Positions 43,271-54,284 of a DNA stretch of 64,000 nt are shown here, piece by piece. How positions within the stretch are numbered: position 1 is the stretch's first letter; each line of letters starts with the position of its first letter. The stretch is from positions 310,001-374,000 of the forward strand of contig JAUPFP010000025.1 of the NCBI GenBank assembly GCA_036925085.1. Direction: 5' to 3'. A program made the position numbers and the translations under genes. This DNA comes from Brachycybe producta. Taxonomy: Eukaryota; Arthropoda; Diplopoda; Playtdesmida; Andrognathidae. A model generated the notes under the pieces. That model was given only the letters and a program-made list of their open reading frames with translations. It did no database searches and was not told the DNA's origin.

Positions 43271-43796
43271 AATTTTTTTATACTGGAAATCGAGGTTATA
43301 ACAAGAGCTATATTATGTTTAATTTGGCGAAGTGGGAGGAGCCAATCTATACTAGAATTAACCCCTTTCCCAAAAAAAAAAATAAGTAGTTGTAATAAAA
43401 AATTTTCTCATAGAAAATTATTCTTAATTGTAATTTAATCCTAAAAAATCTGTCTGTTTTTGAAATTTTGTTTCTGTAATTCGCAGCTCCATCATCAATC
43501 GCGGGTACATTCCACAATTTTAAACATTCTAGTCTCGTAAAGATGGAAAAAACCAATGAAATACCAAAAAAAAAATCCTTTCTCTTCTCTAAATTATAAT
43601 TCTTTAATATCCCCCCTTCCCCCTATCACTTTTATTCTTCTAAATATATAAATATAAATATAAATACACACACACAAACAGCATACATAATATATTTATT
43701 TATGTGATTATAAATAACTAGGTTTTACTGTAAATTGAAAAGGGGGAGTGATGATGATGATTAATATTTAATGTAATATGTACAGAAAAAAACAAA

Positions 43797-44044
43797 TGAG
43801 TGCCTCAGAGGTAAACTGTGTTAAGTCACCAAACCTAAATTTTAGAGGTCGAAAGTTTTTCTCTTTATTGAAGGGAATAGGACTTAACATGATATATCAC
43901 CATCTAGTGGCCGATGTGTAAAACTGTGGACTTAACACTATTTACCGCTGATTTAACTTGATAAGCTGATTCATAAAAATGTAAAAAAATCATGTATTTA
44001 AAAAAAAAAATGTGATTTAACACAGTTTACCTCTAAGGCACTGA
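43797..44044. mobile_element. MITE with 30-bp inverted ends
   Basis: Left AGTGCCTCAGAGGTAAACTG then TGTTAAGTCAC; right GTGATTTAACACAG then TTTACCTCTAAGGCACT. About 245 bp, with internal AACTGTGGACTTAACAC. No ORF. Confidence 0.8.
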
Positions 44045-44454
44045 AATATTTCTTTGTTGTGTGTCTTTTTTTTGAAAATCAATCAATTCTTATTAAGTAC
44101 GAAAAGGGAAAATTCAGAAAGTCTCGGGATTTTGTGTTTCTTTAAAGAAAAAAAGTTTGTTATTTTTCGATAAAATCTTATAAGACTTTTTTCTTATTTT
44201 ATTCTATTTTTTTTTTTTGTAAACGAAAAATTGTCGAAACTCTTTTTGATTTTATTTCCTATGAGATTTTAACTCCAACCCCAAAAAAAAATGGGAGATT
44301 TTTCTCTTTGTTAAATAAAATTGGTCACATACTTTCTTGTTTTTAATGTTCAAGTTTTTTTCAAAGAGGATTTTTTCTCCCATTCTAGTCTTTTATTTCA
44401 TGTTGCCATTTGTGAAAGGATTGGAAACATTTGTTTTCTTCCTAAAGGCTGATC

Positions 44455-44965
44455 CACAGTAAGCTTGACAAAACAGAAACTCATGTGTTTCAAGACAAAT
44501 TAGTGACAATTTTAAAACATTTCTACGACTTTTGTTTTGTCTGCAATTTTACAATTACAAACTATTCCAATGTCCCGCCACATGCCGGGTAAACATCAAA
44601 AGGTTTGTGTTTTGTCTCGTGGTATTATGCAACATTTTGTCAACTTTTGTCTTTGCAGTTGTGGACAAGTTAGTATTAAAACAACAACAAAACAGTTGCT
44701 TAGTTTACGGTAGAACCAGCTATAGAAACACAAAACAAAACCCAAATTTGTTTGTGTTTTGTCACAAGTTTGTTGTGAGTTTGTCTTGAGTATACTGCTG
44801 ACAGTTGTTTCAGTTTTGTTTTGTTTTGAAAATCTGCTTTTTCTCAGAAAAAAAAAAGTGCAACATGAGTTCGAGAGACAAAAACACAACAAGAAAAATT
44901 TGTTGTTGTGTTTTTGTCTCTCGAACTCATGTTGCACTTTAAGTCAGCTTGATGTGGATTTGGCA
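44455..44965. mobile_element. Inverted-repeat element with terminal hairpin
   Basis: Ends GATCCACAGTAAGCTTGAC and GTCAGCTTGATGTGGATT are inverted. Within it 44857-44940 is a perfect hairpin (GTGCAACATGAGTTCGAGAG and its complement, loop AAGAAAAATT). Multiple TTTTGT/ACAAAA motifs. Confidence 0.7.
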
Positions 44966-45274
44966 TAAAAGTCACCGTGAAATGAAAGTTTTACGGAACT
45001 TTTCATTTTTGGCCAGAAATCGTAATTGTTTTGAGTGTTTTTCTTTTTTTTTTTTTTTCTTTCTGTCTCTCAAATTAAATCAAAAGTAACTTGACTTTTG
45101 TTGTATTATAATTAAGAAAAATGTTAGTTTGAATGTTATTCTGTTTGTTCGTTTTTTTTTGTTTATAACGGAAAAATCAGAGTAGACAATAATAACAATT
45201 TATTGCAGTTTACAGTTCAATAAAATGCATTCTGTAATCGTTTTCTAAGTGTAATATTTTCTTTAAAAATATAA

Positions 45275-45362
45275 ACATTCTGTTAAAAAGTGTAAAGTGT
45301 GAACGCCTCTCTGAAACTCTTGATTATTCTGTCTTTCAGGTGCAAAATGAAGAGAAACATGA
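45275..45362. repeat. Family A left-end fragment
   Basis: GTGTAAAGTGTGAACGCCTC through GTGCAAAATGAAGAGAAAC, then it breaks off into unrelated sequence before element J2. Confidence 0.65.
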
Positions 45363-45399
45363 CACGGCCGACTAAATAGATGGACCTTAATACAATCTA

Positions 45400-45612
45400 G
45401 CACAGGCAATTAAAAAACGGGATGAACAGAAGTTGGCTCCGCCCTTTTTATGACGAACGGCAACATCTAATTGGTTGGTTATGTAGTCTGACGTCAGATG
45501 CTCCGCCCTTTTCAACGTCAAACCACACAACAAACCAATTAGATGTTACCGTTTGTCATGAAAAGGGCGGAGCCAACTTATGTTCGTCCCGATTTCTAAT
45601 TGCCTGTCAATC
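45400..45612. mobile_element. Inverted-repeat element J2
   Basis: Left AAGTTGGCTCCGCCCTTTTT and CATCTAATTGGTT mirror right AAACCAATTAGATG and AAGGGCGGAGCCAACTTA. The outer parts GGCAATTAAAAAACGGGA and TCCCGATTTCTAATTGCC also pair. It shares the CCGCCCTTTT core with the element at 34214. Confidence 0.75.
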
Positions 45613-45619
45613 TAATCTG

Positions 45620-46765
45620 TCACCGGCTGTGCGTCGTCTACGCTCGCCCTAAGTCAATTTGGTAATTCGATGAAAAACAAAGAGTTATTTTTCAAAAGGT
45701 TAACTTAGTTTATATTTTGCATAATTATATTTATAATGAGGGGTTTTCTTTTTGTTTTACGAAAGTGATTATTGATTTTATGTTTGTTTATTAGAGGCTC
45801 ATGAGACATTTATAGAATTTTTTTTAAAAAAAGGTCTCTCAAGATGATTTATTTTAGCCTTTGATATACGTGCCACACGATATGCTAATTAGTTTGAATA
45901 ATAATGTTAAAAAAATTGATTATCATATGATTGATAAGTTTATAACTATCATGGGAACAAATTCCATTTTAAAGCTTTGGTTTTCAGTTGTTTGGGGGGG
46001 GGGGGGAGTTTTGAATTAGAAATATTTTATGAGACAAAAACAAGAAACATGGAATTAATTTGTTTAAAATTTTATTCATTGTCATTTAATAACACATGGA
46101 TACAATTGAAACAATTTTTTTTTTTTAAAATGGACCGACGTTATAAGGACGATGTCTTTCTTCTAGCTTCAAAAAGCAGACGATTCTTCACTCCCTTTTG
46201 GCGTTTTATTTTCTAGCATGGAGTTGCTTTACCTCTATAAATGTGATCTTGGTTAAAAATTATAAATCGATAATTTTATTGTCTATATCGATGTGTTTGT
46301 ATCGATCAAAAGATGCCTCAATTTAGAAAAAAGAAATGATGTAGACATGACGTTTGATATTAGACGCCATAGATACTTTATATGATACTACAAACATGGC
46401 GTTCTTTGTTTTAAATGTACATAGCGTAGACGCCATGTTCGTACAACTTTATATGGCGTCACGCAAGATGCTATTGGTTGTCTTCATCACCGCTTTGTGC
46501 TTCAAATATTTAGTGTAGAAAACATCCTTATGTTTTTGTATTTCTTTATCACGATTCCTCGCCTGCAATGCAGACACCGATTGTTTAATGTGCACATTGT
46601 AATGAGATGGTTCGAAATTTTTATTTGCTTTGAGGCAGTTTGTGCGTCTCCGTGCTTAGTTTACGACCACGATACTAATCTTGTCTTATTACAAGAATAT
46701 CGTGAAATTACACATATGGACACAATTTAAAACAAGTTTTGTTATTTTTATTTAACTTTTTTAAG
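45620..46765. other. Spacer upstream of ARMC5
   Basis: AT-rich with no element recognised and a G-run at 45991. The sequence TTTAACTTTTTTAAG directly before the ARMC5 ATG is a good splice acceptor, so a leader exon may lie in this spacer. Confidence 0.4.
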
Positions 46766-49700
46766 ATGGAAACTGCAATTAAACAATTGAGAAAAGGTTC
46801 TAATAATAGTCAAGTATACAAAACCCTGGTTTTTCTTCGTACGACTTATTTTAGAGACAGAAAAGAAGAAAATTTGGTGAAATTTCGTGAATTTGGTGGT
46901 CTTCAAGCACTTATCTATTTAATTCAAAGACCACATCACAAAATAGTCGATTTGGCTCTCAGTATTCTAGGAAATTGCTGTCTCGAGAGCGAGAGCAGAA
47001 AACTCGTAAGTAAACTCGTCTCTCATTGGTCAGTTTCAATTGAGAGAGCGGGAAATTCAAACTCTCTGCGTTTGTTAGTTTGCGCATGCGCGTTCTCATT
47101 TTCGCTTTAAAAGTTGCGTCATTCGTGACGTCACCTGTTTGCTGCACGTGCTTTTTTATATGTGTAATTTATGGGGGGGGGGTTTTTTCGTTTTGCAGGT
47201 GAGCCGATTACAGGGTGTGCAACACGTTGGTAAGAAGCTACATGTGTCTCTACATTGGTTTTTTATTATTACAGCTTGAATAATAGACGAGGTTTGGCGG
47301 GAACTGGAGATCAGATCAAACGGGGAGAAAACTGGGTTCAAGTCTCCAGATTGAAACTGAGAAAATGAATCTTGATCGAAATCTCGAATTCGAATCCTAA
47401 AAGGTTCTCGAATCCCTCGAATCCTTCATATAAGAATCCTATATTATTCATTAAGAAGATACAAATCAATAAAATAATATTAAATATTAAATTATTAATA
47501 ATAAATAACAAAGTGTGGCTTCACTCAGGGTCGCGCCACAAGGTGATGATATTGGTGATCCGTGTCCGACCACCGAAATTGCAACAATCACCGGTTTTTT
47601 TTGTTAGTGAACGCTTTTATTGGACGTCATTTGGAGTTAAAACTAATTTTACCAAAGTTTTTAACATTTTTTTTAAGGTTAGGATTCGAAAAAGACGAAA
47701 AAAGCGACGAAGATTCGAGTTTCCAAGATTTGCAGGATTCGAGGAATCGAATGTCCCATTTCTAATCGAAACATTACATATTTTATTAAATAAAAAACTA
47801 AACAGCTCTGAAGAAATGAATGAAAATTTTAAATGAAACTAGAAAACACATCTGTAAATATAAGTTCAAAAGGAAATTTCCGTGGAAAAATAAAACCGAA
47901 CACCTCAACCTTTCCATACGTACACTTAATATGAGAAGATCGAAACACGAAATATTTTATAAAAACTATACGGTTTTGTAGTAATGAATAAAAAATTTAA
48001 ATGAAACTAGAAAACACAGCTGTAAACGTAAGTTCAAAAGGAAATTCCTGTGTACCTTCTAGTTTTTTTTAAAAAAAAAAACCGAGCTCCTCAACTTCCC
48101 AAACCAGTTAAATGGGAAGACCGAAACACAAAATCAATGTTAAATTTTAAGTTGTGGGGTCTCTAGATAACTGTAGGGGCCCTGATTGATGGCCCCATTT
48201 GCTTTTTTGAATCTAGCCCTGTCTAAAAAAAGGAAATTCCTAAGAAGGCGGGAAAAATAAGATCTAAAAGACTAGAAAAATCAAATTAAGATTGAAAACA
48301 AATATAAAAGAATTAATGTAATTTCCAGTTAAAATCCTGGAATGTCTCGAAAAGGAGAGTCTCTTGAACCGAGCTTGCCGTACCCTCGCTAATATGGCAT
48401 TGGACGATCAGATCGCCGATGAAATCATGAAGAGCCAAGCTGTCCACTTTATTATTCAGCTATTGAAATCCGAAACAACGACGGACACCAATCTAAAACA
48501 AGCTGCAATCAGAATGCTAAGGTTTTTTTTTTCTTTTCTTCTGAAAGAAATAACGATCAATCGATTCGTTAATTTTAAGAATCATTCGTTTATTTTTTCC
48601 TCTCTTTCTCGTTAGAATCCTTTCTTCGAATGCAAAACATCGAAAGGAGATTGTGAGTCGAGATGCGGTCCGTATTATCGCAAAGATTCTCCTTTCCGAA
48701 GAAGACGAAAAAGACGAAGAGTTGATTTATTGCATCTTAATGGCTATCGTTACGATGTCGAACGAATGCACCATCGATTGCGCTGAACAGGTTTGAAATA
48801 AATTGCATTTCGAGGTTTATATGACGAGAAACTTATACAATTTTTTTTTAGCTTCAAAGCGATGGTTTTTTAGAAAAATTGGTTAAGTTTTCTACTAGCG
48901 AGAACCGTGTTATTCAAGACGGTTCGCTTCACGTCTTAGCAAATGCTTCGACACAAGCTTCTCTGAGACATCGTCTTGGTGTCGTAGGTGTTTTTACGAG
49001 CCTCGTTACGAGGATCGAAAAATGGGAGAAGTCGTCAAACGGTACGATGGATCGACCGATTCGAAAATAAGACTTATGAATAACATTTCAATTTAATTTT
49101 GTTTTATCGTAGGTTGGCAATGGGCCGTAGACGCTTTCTGCCAATGTACACGAGAGATGAATAATCACTTCAGAGTGAGTAAAAGTGGTGGCCTCAAGCA
49201 TTTAGTTACTCTTCTTCAAGAACCGATCGAAGAACGGCTTTGGCTTTGCTCGCTTTCGTCTATAAGTAGTTTCTTATTTAATACTGAATGTTTTTCCGTT
49301 CTCGCCGATCTCGGAATGATTACGGCACTCGTAGACAAATTGTCTTTGTTGATAGCTAAAGAAAAACCTTCGGAACACAAAATTCTAAATATATCTCGAG
49401 ATGTTCCGATAGAAATCGGGAACGAGATCGAACCAGCTCTTAAACGATTTTGCGACGATCAGAATTTTGTTAATGATCATCGAAGACTGTCTCAATCTAG
49501 TCCTCATACGTATTGCTTCTCTCCCGATAGTTCACCACCTTATTGGACTTCGTTTCCAAGTTCTTCTAGTCCCAATTCTCAATTTCCTAGAATGTCTCCG
49601 TGTTCTTTTTCTCCGTGTCGTAATACGTCTCCCTTACCTTTACAGCCAACTGTTGAGTTATGTTATTCACCGGTTTACGAATCGGGTGAAAGTGATGATG

Positions 49701-51566
49701 ATCGCGAGGAAGCGAAGTCGAAAGACTCTTGTAATCAAGATGTTACCGATGGAAGTGGAGAAACATCTTCTCCTGCTTCTGTCGAATCCGATCATCATCA
49801 TCATCGTCATCATCAGCAGGAAGATGTTGAAGTTAACGGCTCTTCGGAGTCCGGTAGCGGCCGATCACCGATCGGAGACATTCTTCTACTTTTGTCTCGT
49901 TTATCTTTTGTAGATAAACAACATCCTTGTTTTGTTACTGTCCGAACTTTGACAGTTCTTATCGATTATATTGTTACGGTCGATTTGCCGCAGTTAAGAG
50001 CGAAAAAGATTTTAAGTCGTATTGCAAGAAATGCTCTTTCTTTCGAACGGCTGGTTGTTTTAAGAATTCCTGAGTTAATTCGGCAGAGGCTCGTTCTGAT
50101 GCCACACGACACCAATGAATGTTCGGCATGCGAGACGGTGGCCGTTTATGGACATTCACTCATGAGTGATTTAAGGTGGGACCAATATTTTTTTTTGTAT
50201 TCTATTTAAGTGTTTGACCGTGGCCACGCCTTAAGATTAGGACAGGGAAAACAACATTTCAAGGAACATAGCGACGGATACAAGTATGGAGCTTCTTAAA
50301 ATCATCGTTTTAACAAAATTCAAACTGTTTTTGAAACTTTATAAATAAATTAATTGAGTGGTTACGTTTTTTTTGTAAATAATTGTTTTAAAATGCTGAT
50401 TTTTCGTTTATGATTGTTATTCGTGTTTTAAAACTGCGTTAAAAGATTATTTAAAAATAAATTATCACAAAAAAAAGGTAACCACTTCACGAAGTTTCGA
50501 AAATAATTTGAATTTCAATTAAATGTTGCTTTCAAGAAGCTCTATACGCTCGTACTTGTTTTTGTTGATTCTTTCTTATAGGCGGTGATCACGCGCTGAC
50601 ACGTAGTGATGGTAACTTCGCCCTAGAAGCACAATTTATAACTAAAAAATCTTTCTTCTAACTTTAAGGTTTCAGGCTGAATCTCCTTTTGGAAGTGGCG
50701 TTATACATCACTTGATTCTGGCCGGTCGTAATCAAGAAGAGAAACTGTCTGCTCTTTTAGCGGCAGTTTATCTCGTTCGATCTTCCAAGATTCAACAGCA
50801 GCTTCTCCTCGACACCGACGGACTTACGGTTCTGACTTGTGTCGTAGGAGACGCCGAACATTCTGATTACGATGCAGTTGTTCGTGGAGTTGTTCATTTA
50901 GCACAAACGTTATGTTTGAACACGGATCCGATTTCCAATGAGCCGTTGGAACCACCGATGCGTTGTGACGTTTCGTGTCTTTACGAGGGAAGCGTCAAAG
51001 GGGACGATGGAGACAATATTGTCCGATTAACCGTCAGGGATAGTGACGAACATATTTTAGCGCATCGAAACGTCCTGGCTCGTGGTTGCGATGTCTTTAA
51101 TGCAATGTTATGCGGTAGCTTTGCGGAATCACAGCTCGAGACAGTTTCTATGGAAGACACATCTTTCGAAGCTCTCGAGTATGTGATTCATTGTCTCTAT
51201 TCGTGTCATTCCGACTCTTGTTCGGTCTTGAGAGCCGACGGTTTGAATGTAGCAGCTCGGCTTCTTTCAGCTCTTGCACTTGCAGATAAATTGCTTCTTC
51301 CTGATGTTAAAGACGGAATCGCCTCTCGTCTCATAAACTATCGGACGCAATTGACAGATGCAGAATGTGTCGATGCTTTCGTTTCGTCAAAAATCTATGA
51401 TTGTCCAAGGCTCAGTTCTTGGATTGTTAGAGATACTTTGACTACGAAACGGTTTGTCGATGACAATATTCGGATCCGTCGAGTGCGAGAACTGGCTACC
51501 AATTGTAAACAGTTCACTGTTGATGCTTGGCAATTGATCGCATATGGAATTAGTACGATTACGTGA
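46766..51566 (+). CDS. ARMC5: ARMC5: armadillo-repeat and BTB domain protein
   Basis: Seven exons: 46766-47005, 47199-47229, 48329-48521, 48616-48790, 48852-49041, 49113-50175, 50669-51566; 929 residues (human ARMC5 935), all phases fitting. Residues 1 to about 440 hold armadillo repeats (ALIYLIQRPHHKIVDLALSI, ACRTLANMALDDQIADEI, SLHVLANASTQASLRHR). A loop rich in Ser, Pro and His follows (HHHHRHHQQEDVE), then more helical repeats. A BTB domain starts near residue 749 (VRLTVRDSDEHILAHRNVL, FNAMLCGSFAES). In mammals ARMC5 is the substrate adaptor of a CUL3 ubiquitin ligase that targets the RNA polymerase II subunit RPB1; the human gene is mutated in bilateral adrenal hyperplasia. The protein is expected in nucleus and cytoplasm. 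An acceptor-like TTTTTTAAG abuts the ATG, so a noncoding leader exon or spliced leader may precede it. Confidence 0.92.
47345..47765. repeat. Repeat family I, copy 2 (ARMC5 intron 2)
   Basis: ACCACCGAAATTGCAACAAT, TTAGTGAACG and GATTCGAGGAATCGAATG mirror the block at 31680-31890. A related low-complexity stretch of TCGAATCC repeats lies at 47380-47440. The 154-codon open frame here belongs to the repeat. Confidence 0.65.
47820..48200. repeat. Direct repeat of about 150 bp in ARMC5 intron 2
   Basis: ATTTTAAATGAAACTAGAAA, ACACATCTGTAAATATAAGT and AAAAGGAAATTTCCGTG (47825-47890) recur at about 47995-48060 with a few changes. Then GACCGAAACACAAAAT matches 47940. Confidence 0.55.
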
Positions 51567-51633
51567 AATTACATTAATCATAAATTATCTAAAAAAAATT
51601 ATTTAAATCACAAGATTTTTCTCTGGGGTAGAA

Positions 51634-51639
51634 AATAAA
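51634..51639 (+). terminator. Likely ARMC5 poly(A) signal
   Basis: AATAAA 68 bases after the ARMC5 stop codon, in a T-rich setting. Confidence 0.5.
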
Positions 51640-51856
51640 TCGAATTTCTTTTTCATTTCATTCGCAAAAGGTTAATTTCAACTTGTTTTTTTTTTCGTTT
51701 ATTTTCAAGAAAATTATTAATGATGAGATTTGAAAGTATTAAATTGAAAACAGTTTGCAACAAGTTTTTCATTTGTGGAATTAACACGTAGTTTAATATT
51801 ATTTTTACTATTTTAAAAGTTTTAAAATAGTTAATTAAATTCTAATTTTATCTTTA

Positions 51857-52200
51857 AGGTGGTTTTCAAGTGTAAACGCTCCTCGAATTCTGGTTGTTCT
51901 GTCTTTCAGGCGTAATATTAAGAGAAAATTGAAAGTGTTTTAGAAACTGGAAGGGTAGCTCAGTCACTTAAGGGCATTTTCATGTTGATATCTTTTAAAA
52001 TTTCACAACTTTAAGCAGATGACATTTTTTAATTTTTGTCTATAAAAAGTTTATTTTGAAAGATATCAACATGAAAATAGTATTGAGTGATTCATCTACA
52101 ATTTTAGTTTCTAACACATTTTCAATTTCTTCTTTAGTTTTGCTCCTAAAATGCAGAATATAACCAAGAGTTTCAAAATCAGTTATTCCTAAAACATCAC
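51857..52200. repeat. Family A copy between ARMC5 and the His-rich gene
   Basis: It starts TAAGGTGGTTTTCAAGTGTA and ends near CCAAGAGTTTCAAAATCAG. Both inner arms are present, with GACATTTTTTAATTTTTGTC in the loop. Confidence 0.7.
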
Positions 52201-52596
52201 AATGGAAACCACAAAAAAATCAGATAACACAAAAATATTCTGATCCATTTTGTGTTAAACAGTTTTCACTGTAATTGATTTAAATAAAAATCAAGCCGAT
52301 TTGTCTGATTTTAAAATAAAATTATATATTTTTTTTGTTCAAACGCTGTGTTTAAACCAGAAAATAATGAAACATTTTTTTTTTGCAGATTTACTAAATT
52401 AACCTTTATTTTATAAGAAGAAACAAACTGAACAAACTAATTTAACATTTCTACAATCAAGTTTCTTGATTATTCTTTGCAAATTCTTCAATAATAAAAC
52501 TACAATAATTTTGCATAATTTTAATCTCATCTCGTGCATTCGTTTCCGTATTTTTATCTTCAGTGCTTTCGGAATCATTCCGAGAGAGAGAGAGGA

Positions 52597-54284
52597 TCAG
52601 TGTTTTTTTGTGGTGCCGTGGGCAGCGTGACTGCATCTCCTCACTCTTCCAGAAGCTTCTCTACGTTCTCCGTGACCATGTCCACCACCATGTCCATGGC
52701 TTTCGGTCTGTTCACCGTGTTCCTCCTCCTCTTCCTCCTCTTCATGGGAGTGACCACCATGTCCTCCTCCTCCTCCTCCGTGATGAGCATCATCGTGCAT
52801 TGCTCCTGATTTTTCGGAGGCCTTGTTCATGATGCCCTTGTTCAGGTTTGATTCTTCAGCCACTGACTTGATTTTGGAAAAAAATAAATGTTTTGAGATT
52901 TTTTATAAAAATTTAACCAGAGAAATTTTTGTTTAAACAATTTAGGAGCAAAATCTGGAGTCCTTTTAAAGATTTTGATCTTTTTTTTTGAAGTAATTTT
53001 TAAAATAAAATCAAAGTTTGTTTGAAGCTAGAAGGGTAAAATGATATCATTGAAAATAAACCTTTGATGGACAGTTTCAAAAAGTTGATTTTTTTTATTT
53101 AAGGTGGGTTTAAAGTATAAACCTTAATCAAACTCTGGTTATTCTATTTTTCAGAAGCAAAGAGAGAAAAATCGAAAGTATTTTAGAGGCTAGAAGAGTA
53201 GAGCAATCACTTAAAGGTAATTTTATGTTTTGATAAAAGTTCATCAGTTTGAAAATGACTCAATTTTAAGCGGATGATATTTTTCAATTTTTGTCTATAA
53301 AAAGTTGTTAAAAAAAAGTTTAGTTTGAAAGATATCAACATGAAAATATTATTAACTGATACAGCTACCCTTCTAGTTTCTAACGCTTTTAAAACCAAGA
53401 ATTAAAAACAAAGAGTACAAAAATAATCTGTTAAGTTGGCCAATAGCCATTTAAAAATAAGATTTTGTGTTTTTGAAACTTCCAATATGTTTATTTTTTA
53501 AAGATAATATCGTGAAAATGCTTTTATTCCATTTTGTACTCTTCTAGTTTTAAGTAAAATTTGATTTTTAAAAATTTAATTCTAAAGGCCGAAAATCTCT
53601 TGCAATGGATGTCGTGAAAGTGAAGTGACGAAAAAGGTACGTAGTTCAGGGTCGTAAAAAAGGATAATTTGTCATAAGCTCATGTACACATTGAACCATG
53701 TGGGTTAATTTCCAATAATTTTATTGGAATTATAATTATAATTAATTTGTTTTCAAAGTTTTTAACAGAAATTTGAAATTGTTTTATAAACTAGAATGGT
53801 AACTCAGTAACTTAATAATAATTTCATGTTCAAATGTTTCAAAAATGAAATTTTATGCTCGCGGCGTTCACGGTTTCAAAAATATGAAAATGCTATTAAG
53901 TGATTGAGCTGCCGTTCTAGTTTCTGAAAATATAAGAATAACCAGAGTTCGAAGGACTTTAAAAACCACCTTAACTACGTATAAGATAATTGGAAATTCA
54001 CCCATGGTCCAATGTGTCCATGAGCTTATGACAAATAATATTCGAAAATCAGCTGTTCATGAAACATCTTTATAAAAAAACTATTAAAAACTTATTATTA
54101 TAAAAAACTATTATAGTAACGTCACTTTTTATAGAAGTGATATTGTTAAGTTTGATGTTATTCGTAATTTATGAAATTATGACACTAGTGTCACTGTGGT
54201 CAGTGGGTAACTTACCATGTTGTCGCTGAGAATGCAAATCAAGTAGATGGACATTGATAGGATTAGAACAAATGACAATTGCAT
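52597..54284 (-). CDS. Small secreted His/Gly/Glu-rich protein, unknown function
   Basis: Two exons on the minus strand: 54284 down to 54216 (first), 52866 down to 52597 (second). Together they encode 112 residues in one frame. Exon 1 is a textbook signal peptide (MQLSFVLILSMSIYLICIL) ending at a consensus donor, ATG|GTAAGT. Exon 2 follows a pyrimidine tract and AG and encodes SVAEESNLNKG, then a run of His-Gly pairs (HHGGGGGGHGGHSH), eight Glu, more HGHGGGHGHG, a dibasic RR, one Cys and a KKH end. I do not recognise the family. The mature part is hydrophilic with about 18 His, so metal binding is a reasonable guess; dibasic sites allow processing. The exon pair has no transcript support, and low-complexity coding such as this can arise by chance, but signal peptide, donor, acceptor and frame agree. 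Confidence 0.55.
53100..53970. repeat. Two or more family A copies in intron of the His-rich gene
   Basis: 53100-53398 starts TTAAGGTGGGTTTAAAGTAT. 53400-53970 is more diverged and ends TTAAAAACCACCTTAAC. A further variant arm lies at 52980-53095. Confidence 0.6.

Noticed and set aside
47372..47836. 154-codon frame in ARMC5 intron 2.
   Set aside because: It covers repeat family I, whose inverted copy at 31680-31890 is non-coding, and it would interrupt ARMC5.
52534..52832. Plus-strand frames opposite the His-rich gene.
   Set aside because: They mirror the GGN/CAY-rich minus exon and lack splice partners; the minus strand has a signal-peptide exon in phase.
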